64,000 nucleotides of DNA, taken from Corynebacterium imitans (lineage in GTDB: Bacteria > Actinomycetota > Actinomycetes > Mycobacteriales > Mycobacteriaceae). The stretch is taken from positions 1,747,458 to 1,811,457 of the forward strand of contig NZ_CP009211.1 in assembly GCF_000739455.1 (NCBI RefSeq). Reading direction: 5' to 3'. Both the position numbers and the translations under genes were made by a program. The notes under the pieces are model-generated. The model worked only from the letters and a program-made list of their open reading frames with translations. It ran no database searches and was not told where the DNA came from. How positions within the stretch are numbered: position 1 is the stretch's first letter; each line of letters begins with the position of its first letter. Of the stretch, positions 38,892 through 47,770 are shown one piece after another.

Positions 38892-40346
38892 TTACTTCTC
38901 TGCGTCGTCTGCGGCGTTGTCCGCAATGTACTGCTTGACCCGCTCCGCATCGTTGGGCAGGTCGGTGACGTGGCGCGCGCCGTCCATGATGTGGGCGAAG
39001 CGCTCCGGCACCTCCGGCTCGCGCCCGGTCGCTTCGACGATGGTGTCGGCGAATTTCACCGGCAGCGCCGTTTCCAGCACGACGATGCGTGTGTCCACCT
39101 CGTCGGCCAGGCCGCGGGCGACGTGGATGCCGTCGGCGGTGTGCGGGTCGACCATCACGCCATGCTCCTGGAACGTCTGCTTGATGGTGGCCAGCCGGTC
39201 GGCGTGCGTGGACGAGCCGGAGGCAAAACCAAACTCGTTGCGGATGCGCTCGAGCACCTGCGCACCGCCCATCTCGTCTACGCCGAAGCCGCCTTCTTTG
39301 ACCTTGGTGCCGAAGAGTTCGGCGGTGGTGGCGGCGTCGCGCGAGAGGGCGTCGAAAAGCATGCGCTCAAAGTTGGAGGCCTTGGAGATATCCATCGACG
39401 GCGAGGAGGTCGCCTGGGTCTCGGCCGCGGAGCGCGGGCGGTAGTTGCCGGTGCGGAAGAACTCGTCGAGCACGTCGTTTTCGTTGGTGGCCACGATGAG
39501 GCGGTCGATGGGCAGGCCCATCTGCTTGACGACGTGACCTGCACACACATCACCGAAGTTGCCCGTCGGCACCGAAAACGAGATGCGCTCGTCGTTCGAG
39601 GTGGTCACGCGCAGGTAGGTGGAGATGTAGTAGACGGTCTGCGCGAGCAGGCGCGCCCAGTTGATCGAGTTGACCGCGCCGATTGCGTACTTCGCCTTGA
39701 AGGCGGCATCCGAGTTGACCTCCTTGACCACGTCCTGGCAGTCGTCGAAGACGCCGTCGAGGGCGATGTTGAAGATGTTCGGGTCGTCCAGGCCGAACAT
39801 CTGCGCCTGCTGGAAGGGCGTCATGCGCCCGGCCGGGGTGAGCATGAACACGCGGATGCCCTCGCGGCCGCGCATCGCGTACTCGGCGGACGAGCCGGTA
39901 TCGCCCGAGGTCGCGCCCAGGATGGTGAGCGTTTCGCCGCGGCGGGCCAGCTCGTACTCGAAGAGCTCGCCGAGCAGCTGCATCGCCATGTCTTTAAACG
40001 CCGCGGTCGGGCCCTCGGACAGGTGGGCGATCGAGAGTTTCTCGTCCAGCTCGGTCACCGGCACGATGTCCGGGTGCGCGAACTTCGGGGTGTGGTAGGC
40101 CTTGGCGGTGAGTTCTTCGATCGCGGAGGCCGGAATGTCGTCCACGAAAAGCTTGACTACCTCGGCGGCTAGGGCGGCATAGCCCTTGTCGCGCAAGAGG
40201 GTGCGCCACTCGTCGAGAAGCGCAGGCGAAAGCTGCGGGTAGGTGGCGGGCATGAACAAGCCGCCGTCGGCGCTTAAGCCCCCGAGCAGGATGTCGGTGA
40301 ACTTGTGCGGGGCGGCGGTCTGGTCGCGAGTCGAAATGTAATCCAC
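38892..40346 (-). CDS. thrC: Threonine synthase
   Basis: 484-aa PLP enzyme converting O-phosphohomoserine to threonine. The PLP lysine lies in SEGPTAAFKDMAMQLLGE, and GATSGDTGSSAEYA and SVPTGNFGDVCAGH are family landmarks. The GTG at 40346 gives MDYISTRDQ, the expected start, and TAAGCT lies 8 nt upstream. It is divergent from the first MFS gene. Confidence 0.96.
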   Translation of the reverse strand: MDYISTRDQTAAPHKFTDILLGGLSADGGLFMPATYPQLSPALLDEWRTLLRDKGYAALAAEVVKLFVDDIPASAIEELTAKAYHTPKFAHPDIVPVTELDEKLSIAHLSEGPTAAFKDMAMQLLGELFEYELARRGETLTILGATSGDTGSSAEYAMRGREGIRVFMLTPAGRMTPFQQAQMFGLDDPNIFNIALDGVFDDCQDVVKEVNSDAAFKAKYAIGAVNSINWARLLAQTVYYISTYLRVTTSNDERISFSVPTGNFGDVCAGHVVKQMGLPIDRLIVATNENDVLDEFFRTGNYRPRSAAETQATSSPSMDISKASNFERMLFDALSRDAATTAELFGTKVKEGGFGVDEMGGAQVLERIRNEFGFASGSSTHADRLATIKQTFQEHGVMVDPHTADGIHVARGLADEVDTRIVVLETALPVKFADTIVEATGREPEVPERFAHIMDGARHVTDLPNDAERVKQYIADNAADDAEK

Positions 40347-40411
40347 GGCCGTCAAGCTTACGGGACGCACCCCCGTGGCGGGTTGAAAGCGTGAATGTTA
40401 GTGTGCGGCGC

Positions 40412-41734
40412 ATGAAAAAAACTACGGTGTCGTATCACCCGCGCGAACAGGTCACACGCACCGCGCTCGCCGTCTGGTGGGGCGCGGTCGCCGTCTATAT
40501 CGTGGCGATCTTCGGCCGGACCTCCTTCGGCGTGGCCAGCATGGACGCGATGGCGCGCTTCGAGGTCAGCGCCTCTCAGATCGCGGTGTTCACCGCAGTC
40601 CAGGTCGGCGTCTACGCCGCCGCCCAGGTGCCCACGGGCCTGGCCATCGACCGCTTCGGCCCCCGGTTCATGCTGGTCTCCGGCGCCGTCGTGATGGCCG
40701 CCGGCCAGATCGCGCTGGGGTTGACCACAAGTTACGGCCTCGCGCTCGCCGCCCGCGCGCTGATCGGACTTGGCGACGCCACCGCGTTCCTCTCCGTCAT
40801 GCGCATCCTCCCCTACTGGTTCCCGCCGAGAAAGACGCCGCTGTATACGCAGCTGACCGGCGCGCTCGGCCAGCTGGGCCAGTTCCTCTCCGCGGTGCCC
40901 TTCCTCGCGCTGCTCGGCGCGCGCGGCTGGACGGTGGCGTTCGTCTCGCTGGGCGCGCTCGGACTCATCTTCGCGCTTGTTGCCGCGCTGGTGGTGTCCG
41001 ACTCCCCAGAGTGGTCGGCGATGACGCGCGAGCAGCGTCGAGAAGTGCACGCGCAGAAGCGGGCGCAGCGCGTACCGCTGGCGTTTACGCTGCGCACCGT
41101 GGTGCGCTCCCCTATCGCGTGGGAGGCGTTTTTCATCCACGGCTGGGTCATCTTCTGGATGTTTTCCTTCTCCCTGCTGTGGGGCGTGCCGCTGATGACG
41201 CAGGGCATGGGGCTTTCTGAGGCGCAGGCAGGCACCGCTCTGATCCTGTTTAGTGTGGGCAACGTGATTGCCGCGCCGATTATGGGCGTGGTCTCTGCCA
41301 GGCTCGGCGTGCGCCGGGATCTTGCCTCGCTGTGGATCGGTGCAATCGTCCCCATCGCCTTCGCGGTGCTCTTCGCTTCCCCCGAGCCGCGCGGTTTCGG
41401 CGCGGCACTGGTGGTTACCTCGCTGCTCGGCCTGTGCATGCCCGCAGGCAACTTTGGCTTCGACACCCTGCGCGAGTACTTGCCGGCCGAGATGGTGGCC
41501 ACCGGCACGGGCTTGGCCAACATGGGCGGATTTCTCGCCTGCATGATCGGCTCGCAGCTGGTGGGTGTGCTGCTCGACTGGTCGGCGGGCGGCGCGGAGT
41601 TCACGTGGGCCGATTTCCGTATCGCCTGGCTGGCGTTTTTCGGCACGGCGGCCGTGTGCCTGATTGGTTTGCTCGTCTCGCGTAGGAAGGCAAAGCGGAT
41701 TACCCGCCACGTGCCGATCGTCAGCCGCACATAA
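40412..41734 (+). CDS. MFS transporter, tandem copy 1
   Basis: 440-aa major facilitator superfamily protein with 12 predicted helices and the loop motif DRFGPRFMLVSGAVVMA. It is closely similar to the next gene along its length, including blocks such as GRTSFGVAS and LPYWFPPRKTPL. The ATG at 40412 is preferred because TAGTGT lies 7 nt upstream. The substrate is unknown. Confidence 0.9.
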   Translation: MKKTTVSYHPREQVTRTALAVWWGAVAVYIVAIFGRTSFGVASMDAMARFEVSASQIAVFTAVQVGVYAAAQVPTGLAIDRFGPRFMLVSGAVVMAAGQIALGLTTSYGLALAARALIGLGDATAFLSVMRILPYWFPPRKTPLYTQLTGALGQLGQFLSAVPFLALLGARGWTVAFVSLGALGLIFALVAALVVSDSPEWSAMTREQRREVHAQKRAQRVPLAFTLRTVVRSPIAWEAFFIHGWVIFWMFSFSLLWGVPLMTQGMGLSEAQAGTALILFSVGNVIAAPIMGVVSARLGVRRDLASLWIGAIVPIAFAVLFASPEPRGFGAALVVTSLLGLCMPAGNFGFDTLREYLPAEMVATGTGLANMGGFLACMIGSQLVGVLLDWSAGGAEFTWADFRIAWLAFFGTAAVCLIGLLVSRRKAKRITRHVPIVSRT

Positions 41735-41773
41735 ATGCGCATACCGCACAGCCGAGGATTACCATAGGTTGCC

Positions 41774-43108
41774 ATGGCAAATGTTCACCCCCGAGAGCAG
41801 CTCACTTCCAAGGCACTTTTCGTGTGGCTCGGCGCAGTCACGGTCTATGCCATCGCGATTTTAGGGCGCACGTCCTTCGGCGTGGCCAGCGTGGCGGCAA
41901 TTGACAGGTTCGAGGTGGACGCTTCCCGCATCGCGGTGTTTACTGCGGTCCAGGTCGGGGTGTACGCGGCAGCGCAGATCCCGACCGGGTTGCTCATTGA
42001 CAAGCTCGGTCCCCGCTTCATGCTCGTCGCCGGCGCGGTGATCATGGCGGTCGGACAGATCGTGCTCGGCCTGACCACCAGCTACGGGGTCGCGCTCGCC
42101 GCCCGCGTGCTCATCGGCGCAGGCGACGCCACCGCATTTTTGTCCGCAATGCGCATCTTGCCCTACTGGTTCCCGCCAAGGAAGACACCGCTATTTACCC
42201 AACTGACCGCGGCACTGGGCCAGCTCGGCCAGTTCCTCTCCGCCGTGCCTTTCCTCGCCCTGCTCGGCGCGCGCGGGTGGACAGTCGCGTTCGTCTCCCT
42301 CGGTGTGCTCGGCCTGCTCGTGGCAATCCTCGCCGCGATCGCGGTAGCGGACACGCCCGAGTGGGCGGAGATGACGCCCGGCCAGCGCCGCGAGATCAAG
42401 CAGCAGAAGCAGGAGTCCTCCCCCGCCATGCCGCTGTCGCGCATTTTGGGCACCGTGCTGCGCTCACCGGTGGCCTGGGAGGCGTTTTTCATCCACGGCT
42501 GGGTCATCTTCTGGATGTTCTCTTTCTCCCTGTTGTGGGGCCTGCCGCTGATGACGCTCGGCATGGGTCTTTCCGAAGCCCAGGCCGGCACGGTGCTGAT
42601 CGTCTTTACCGCCGTCAACATCGTTGCTGCCCCGGTGATCGGCGCGCTGTCTGCCCGGATGGGTTCGCAGCGCGACCTCGCCGCGCTCGTCTTGGGCGCT
42701 GTCACACCGGTGGTGTGGCTGGTGTTTTTCGCCTCCGAGACGCCGCGCGGGTTCGGCGCGATCCTCGCAGTCGCCGTGCTCATGGGCGTGTGCATGCCGA
42801 CCGCCAACTTCGGCTTCGACGCGGTACGCGAGCAGCTGCCCGCAAGTATCGTCGCCACCGGCACGGGCCTGGGGAACATGGGCGGGTTCGTCTCCTGCAT
42901 GATCGCCGCGCAAGCCGTGGGTGTGCTGCTGGACCACTCTGCGCACGGCCAGACCTACCAATGGGCCGATTTCCAGCACGCCTGGCTCGCCTTCTACGTC
43001 ACGGCGGCGGTGCTGCTGGTCGGCCTGCTCGTGTCGCGTCGAAAAGCGAAGCGGATTGATAGCCCGAGCGTGAAGATCGTTAGCGCGGAGGCTCCTGACG
43101 CCCGGTAA
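41774..43108 (+). CDS. MFS transporter, tandem copy 2
   Basis: 444-aa paralogue of the preceding transporter with the same 12-helix layout (DKLGPRFMLVAGAVIMA at the equivalent loop). It has its own leaderless-type promoter (TACCAT, 8 nt before the ATG), so the copies can be controlled separately. The last 29 nt overlap the convergent small gene. The charged central loop differs most between copies. Confidence 0.9.
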   Translation: MANVHPREQLTSKALFVWLGAVTVYAIAILGRTSFGVASVAAIDRFEVDASRIAVFTAVQVGVYAAAQIPTGLLIDKLGPRFMLVAGAVIMAVGQIVLGLTTSYGVALAARVLIGAGDATAFLSAMRILPYWFPPRKTPLFTQLTAALGQLGQFLSAVPFLALLGARGWTVAFVSLGVLGLLVAILAAIAVADTPEWAEMTPGQRREIKQQKQESSPAMPLSRILGTVLRSPVAWEAFFIHGWVIFWMFSFSLLWGLPLMTLGMGLSEAQAGTVLIVFTAVNIVAAPVIGALSARMGSQRDLAALVLGAVTPVVWLVFFASETPRGFGAILAVAVLMGVCMPTANFGFDAVREQLPASIVATGTGLGNMGGFVSCMIAAQAVGVLLDHSAHGQTYQWADFQHAWLAFYVTAAVLLVGLLVSRRKAKRIDSPSVKIVSAEAPDAR

Positions 43109-43337
43109 GGATGTCCACTACCGAGCGGATCGCCGCGTCCCCCAGCTGCGGCAGCTGTGTCTCCGTCCGCGTGGTGGTGGCGCGGCGGGTGTCGGGCTCG
43201 ACCTCGAGCGTAAGCGTCGTGTCCTCGAGCTCAAGCCGGGCATGCTTATCGACGCCCGCCACACGCGCCCCCTCCACCAGCGCCACCAAGTCCGCAAACG
43301 TCGCATCATTTAAATCGATTGAAAAGTGCACAGCCAT
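43080..43337 (-). CDS. Small conserved hypothetical protein
   Basis: 85-aa soluble protein (starting MAVHFSIDLND) with no domain I recognise. The ATG at 43337 has TAGAGT 7 nt upstream; an in-frame start at 43346 does not fit that layout. It lies downstream of glnE, from which it is separated by 16 nt of non-coding sequence, and overlaps the MFS stop. Confidence 0.7.
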   Translation of the reverse strand: MAVHFSIDLNDATFADLVALVEGARVAGVDKHARLELEDTTLTLEVEPDTRRATTTRTETQLPQLGDAAIRSVVDILTGRQEPPR

Positions 43338-43353
43338 GTCCCCCACTCTAGGC

Positions 43354-46300
43354 TCAATCGAACTCGCGGGTGGGCGGCTCTCCCCAGAACACCTCCTCGA
43401 TGACCTGGTGCGCCCGGCGCGTAATCCGCAGATAGTCCTCTAAGAACTGCTGCTGCTGGTCCGGGTCGTAGCCGGCGGAGCCCGCCACCTGCGCAAGCTG
43501 CGGGCCCGGCGCGGGCAGCTGGTCGGTGCGCTTGCCCGAGACCAGCACGAGCGCGCTGCGGGCGCGCGTGGCCGTGAGCCACGCGGTGCGCAGGATCTCC
43601 GCCTGTTTCGCGGGCAGGACGGCCGGATCGTCAAGCTCGGCGAGGAAGTCCAGCGCGTCCAGGGTGGAGGTGGTGTGCAGGCCCTCGTGTTTGTGGGCGT
43701 GCATCATGGTGAGCAGTTGGACGGTCCACTCGACGTCGGCGAGCGCGCCGCGGCCCAGCTTGGTGTGGGTGGCGCGATCCGCGCCGCGCGGGAGGCGCTC
43801 GTTGTCCACGCGGGCCTTGATGCGGCGGATCTCGCGGATATCGGCCCGGCTCGCCCCGCCCGAGGGGTAGCGGAACTGGTCGATCATGCGCAGGAAGGCC
43901 TCGCCGGTTGCCACGTTCCCTGCGACAACAGTGGCGCGCTGTAAGGCTTGCTTCTCCCACACTTCGCCCCACTGACTGTAGTAGCGCTCGTAGGAGGCGA
44001 TCGTGCGCGCCACCGCCCCCGAGCGGCCCTCGGGCCGCAGGCCGAGGTCGACTTCCAGCGGCGGGTCGTCGGAAGGCTTGGCCAAGCGCTTGCGTAGCTG
44101 GTCCACGATGCGCGCGGCCCAGGCGGTGGCGTCGGACTCCGAGGTCTCCCCGACCGGCTCGGCCACCACCATCACGTCGGCGTCCGAGCCGTAGCCCAGC
44201 TCCGCCCCGCCGAGACGGCCCATGCCAATAAAGGCGATGCGGGCGGGCTGCTCGGCAAGGCCCTGCGCCAACAGGTCCGCGTGGATCTCGGACTCGAGCG
44301 CGGCCTGCAGCACCGCCTCCCACACGATGGTCAGCTCGGTGCAGACCTGGCGCACGTCCATCATGCCGAGCAGGTCGGCCGAGGCGATGCGCGCCAGCTC
44401 CGCGCGGCGCAGCGAACGCGCCACCGCCACCGCTTTGTCCGGGTTTTCGCGGTGCCGGTTGGCCGAGTTGATGATCGCCTTGTGCACCTGGTCGGGCGCG
44501 GGCTCTAACAAGCGCGGGCCGCTGGAGCCGTCGCCGAGCAGCTTGACCACATCGGGCGCGGAGATGATGAGGTCGGAGGTGTACGGCGAGTTGCCGAGGA
44601 TGTGCATAAGGCGCATGCCGACCACGCCCTCGTCGCGAAGCATGCGCAGAAACCAGCTCCGATCGAGCGCGGCGTCGGAGAGCTTGCGGTAGTTGAGTAG
44701 GCCCGCGCCGGGGTCAGCGGTGCCGGCGAGCCAGTGCATGAGGGTGGGCAGCAGGATCGCCTGGAGTTTTGCTTTGCGCGAGGTGCCCTTGACCAGGGCG
44801 TTGAGGTGGTCGTAGGCGCGCGCCGGATGGCGGTAGCCGAGCACGGCGAGCTGCGCTTTGACGGCGTCTGCGGAAAAGGTCGCCTCGCCGATGGACAGGT
44901 CGACTACGGCTTCGAGCAGCGGGCGGTAGAAGAGGCGCTCGTGCAGGTTGGCCACCACGCGGCGCAGCTGGGTCAAGGCTCGCTGCATTTCCTCGACGGC
45001 GGTATGGCGCGCGGTGGCCTGGAAGCCGGCCGTGCGCGCGAGCCAGCGCAGCCGCTTCTCATCGTCGTCGGCGGGCAGCTGGTGGGTGCGCTTGAAGCGC
45101 TGCAGCTGGAGGCGGTGCTCGAGCAGGCGGAGGAACTCGTAGGCGCGGATGAGTTTGTCGGTGTCCTCGCGGCCGACGTAGCCGCCGACCATGAGCGAGT
45201 TGAGCGCCTTGACCGTGTTCGGCTCGCGCAGGCTCTCGTCGATACGGCCGTGGACGAGCTGCAAGAGTTGGACGGCGAACTCCACATCGCGCAGGCCGCC
45301 TTCGCCGAGTTTGAGCTCGCGCTGGCGCAGCGACTCGGGCACGTTGGCGAGCACGCGCCGGCGCATCGCTTGGACGTCTTCGACGAAGGATTCGCGCTGG
45401 GAGGCCTCCCACACCAAGGGCGCAAGCTTTTCGACGTAGCGCTTACCCAACGAAACCGCACCGGTCAGCGGCCGGGCCTTGAGCAGCGCCTGGAACTCCC
45501 AGGTCTCCGCCCAGCGCTTGTAGTAGGTCACGTGGCTGTCCAGCGTGCGCACAAGCGCGCCGGCCTTGCCCTCGGGGCGCAGGTTCGCGTCGACCTCGAA
45601 GAAGCAGGCGGTGCCCAGCTGCATGAACTCGCTGGCGGTGTGGGTGGCCTTCGCGGTGGCTTCTTCAGCGACGAAGATGACGTCCACGTCCGAGATGTAG
45701 TTCAGCTCGCGGGCGCCGCACTTGCCCATCGCCACCACCGCGAGCGCGGTGTCCGGGTTGTCGTCGCCGTAGACCTGGCGGATGGCAACGGCGAGGGCGG
45801 CAGTTAAGGCGGCGTCGGCAAGCGCGGTGAGCAGCGCGGTCGTGCGCTGGTACCCCACGGGCGTGGTGCCGCCGTGGCCCTTGAGCGGGGTGAACGTGCC
45901 CGCGAGGTCGGCGGCGGCAATCCGCATCATGAGCGTGCGGTAGGTCTCGCGCAGCGCATCCTTGGCCGCGTGCTTGTCGGAAAAGCGCGCGCCCGCGCGG
46001 TACGTCGACTCCTCGATATGTTCCGCCTCGACGGCGCGCAGCATCGCCTCGCGCATCTCCTCCTCGGTCGGTAGCGGGGCGGCGAGCTCGCGCCACAGGT
46101 GCGGATTCGCCACGAGGTGATCCGAGAGCGCCGTCGAGCCGCCGAGTAGCGCGAAGAAGCGGGTGCAGAACGCCGGGTCCTCGGCGAGCGCCGAGCGGAC
46201 TTCATCCCATTCCGAAGACAGCGCGCCGGCGAAGCGGTGTGCGGTGTTGAGAGCGAGGTCGGGATCGCCGGCGCCGGCAAGGGTCCAGAGCAGTGCGGCG

Positions 46301-46380
46301 TCGTCAAGCGAAAGCTCCTCAATGTCTTGCGCGGCGCGCGGCGAGGTGAGTCCAAGTTTTGCCGGGGTGGGAAGCGTCAT
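43354..46380 (-). CDS. glnE: Glutamine synthetase adenylyltransferase/adenylyl-removing enzyme GlnE
   Basis: 1008-aa bifunctional enzyme that adenylylates and deadenylylates GlnA. Two nucleotidyltransferase domains are visible: KCGARELNYISDVDVIFV near residue 230 and GRLGGAELGYGSDADVMVV near 730. The first is the deadenylylase and the second the adenylylase in the E. coli model. A helical region follows each. The start abuts the glnA2 stop. GlnA (Tyr406) is the expected substrate. Confidence 0.95.
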   Translation of the reverse strand: MTLPTPAKLGLTSPRAAQDIEELSLDDAALLWTLAGAGDPDLALNTAHRFAGALSSEWDEVRSALAEDPAFCTRFFALLGGSTALSDHLVANPHLWRELAAPLPTEEEMREAMLRAVEAEHIEESTYRAGARFSDKHAAKDALRETYRTLMMRIAAADLAGTFTPLKGHGGTTPVGYQRTTALLTALADAALTAALAVAIRQVYGDDNPDTALAVVAMGKCGARELNYISDVDVIFVAEEATAKATHTASEFMQLGTACFFEVDANLRPEGKAGALVRTLDSHVTYYKRWAETWEFQALLKARPLTGAVSLGKRYVEKLAPLVWEASQRESFVEDVQAMRRRVLANVPESLRQRELKLGEGGLRDVEFAVQLLQLVHGRIDESLREPNTVKALNSLMVGGYVGREDTDKLIRAYEFLRLLEHRLQLQRFKRTHQLPADDDEKRLRWLARTAGFQATARHTAVEEMQRALTQLRRVVANLHERLFYRPLLEAVVDLSIGEATFSADAVKAQLAVLGYRHPARAYDHLNALVKGTSRKAKLQAILLPTLMHWLAGTADPGAGLLNYRKLSDAALDRSWFLRMLRDEGVVGMRLMHILGNSPYTSDLIISAPDVVKLLGDGSSGPRLLEPAPDQVHKAIINSANRHRENPDKAVAVARSLRRAELARIASADLLGMMDVRQVCTELTIVWEAVLQAALESEIHADLLAQGLAEQPARIAFIGMGRLGGAELGYGSDADVMVVAEPVGETSESDATAWAARIVDQLRKRLAKPSDDPPLEVDLGLRPEGRSGAVARTIASYERYYSQWGEVWEKQALQRATVVAGNVATGEAFLRMIDQFRYPSGGASRADIREIRRIKARVDNERLPRGADRATHTKLGRGALADVEWTVQLLTMMHAHKHEGLHTTSTLDALDFLAELDDPAVLPAKQAEILRTAWLTATRARSALVLVSGKRTDQLPAPGPQLAQVAGSAGYDPDQQQQFLEDYLRITRRAHQVIEEVFWGEPPTREFD

Positions 46381-47715
46381 TTACAGGTCCATCCCGCTGT
46401 CGAGCTCCCAGGGGGTGACCTGGCTTGTGTAGTCGTGCCACTCGTCCCACTTGGCGCGCAGGAAGTACTCGAAGACCTGCTCGCCGAGTACTTCCGCCAT
46501 GAACTCGGACTGCTCCAGGTAGCGCAGCGCCTGGTCGAGCGAGTTGGGCAGGTCGCGGTACCCCATGGCGCGGCGCTCGCGGCGGGTGAGCGCAAAAACG
46601 TCGTCGCGGGCCGGCTCGTCGAGCTCGTAGCCCTCAGAGATCCCGCGCAGGCCGGCGGCGAGGACTGCGGCATAGGCCAGGTAGGGGTTGGCCGCCGAGT
46701 CGAGCGAGCGGACCTCGATGCGGCGCGACTCCGCCTTGTGCAGCCGGTAGGTGGGCACGCGCACCATCGCAGACCGGTTCGACACGCCCCAGGTCGCAGC
46801 CGTGGGCGCCTCAGAACCGAACTGGAGGCGTTTGTACGAGTTGACGTACTGGTTAGTCAGCGCGGAAATCTCGTTGGCGTGCTCGATGATGCCGGCGATG
46901 AACTGGCGGCCGGTGCGCGACAGGCTGATCTCATCGTCCGGGTCGTGGAAGGCGTTCTCGTCGCCCTCGAACAGTGAAAAGTGCGTGTGCATCGCCGAGC
47001 CGTCCTTGTGCGGAAACGGCTTCGGCATAAAGGTGGCGTGCACGCCGTTGGCCTCGGCGACCGTTTTCACGATGTAGCGGAAGGTCAGCACGTTGTCGGC
47101 CATGGTCAGCGCATCGGTGTGGCGGAGGTCGATCTCCTGCTGGCCGGCGCTGGCCTCGTGGTGGGAAAACTCGGTGACAATGCCCATGTACTCCAATGCG
47201 GCGATCGCCTGGCGGCGCAGCTTCGGTGCCTCGTTGCGTTTGGCCTGGTCGAAGTAGCCGCCCAGGTCGGCGGGCTGGGGGCGCTCGCCGGGTTCGAAGG
47301 GCTTGACCACGTAGAACTCAATTTCGGGGCTGGCCATGAACTCGAAGCCCATGTCGCGGGCGTGCTCGATCTGGCGCCGCAGCACCTGGCGCGGGTCGCT
47401 GTAGAGCGGCTCGCCGTCGGGCATGGTGATGTCGCAGAACATGCGCCCGGTCTGCAGCCCGGAGTCCTCGTCGAAGGGCAGCGCCTGGTAGGTCGACGGG
47501 TCCGGTTTCAGCAGGGTGTCGGATTCGGAGATGCGGGTAAAGCCCTCGATGGAGGAGCCGTCGAAGCCCGCGCCCTCGTCGAAGGCGGATTCCAGCTCGG
47601 CGGGCGACATCATCACGGTTTTCAGCGAACCGAAGATGTCAGTGAACCACAGCCTTAAAAACGCGATGTCCTGCTGTTCGACTTTGCGCAGCACGTCTTC
47701 CTGTTGAGTGTTCAT
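46381..47715 (-). CDS. glnA2: Glutamine synthetase-like protein GlnA2
   Basis: 444-aa type I glutamine synthetase family member of the glnA2 branch found beside glnE in actinobacteria. Signatures such as GAGFDGSSIEGF and KPFPHKDGSAMHTHFSLF are intact. The position of the adenylylated Tyr appears to be Phe (DDVFALTRRERR), so GlnE should not modify it. In C. glutamicum the paralogue is not needed for ammonia assimilation as I recall. TACAGT lies 6 nt before the ATG. Confidence 0.93.
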   Translation of the reverse strand: MNTQQEDVLRKVEQQDIAFLRLWFTDIFGSLKTVMMSPAELESAFDEGAGFDGSSIEGFTRISESDTLLKPDPSTYQALPFDEDSGLQTGRMFCDITMPDGEPLYSDPRQVLRRQIEHARDMGFEFMASPEIEFYVVKPFEPGERPQPADLGGYFDQAKRNEAPKLRRQAIAALEYMGIVTEFSHHEASAGQQEIDLRHTDALTMADNVLTFRYIVKTVAEANGVHATFMPKPFPHKDGSAMHTHFSLFEGDENAFHDPDDEISLSRTGRQFIAGIIEHANEISALTNQYVNSYKRLQFGSEAPTAATWGVSNRSAMVRVPTYRLHKAESRRIEVRSLDSAANPYLAYAAVLAAGLRGISEGYELDEPARDDVFALTRRERRAMGYRDLPNSLDQALRYLEQSEFMAEVLGEQVFEYFLRAKWDEWHDYTSQVTPWELDSGMDL

Positions 47716-47770
47716 ACTCCCACTGTAGCGGCGCTAGGCTTGGGTTTGAGTCGATGTGAGGAGAGGAATT

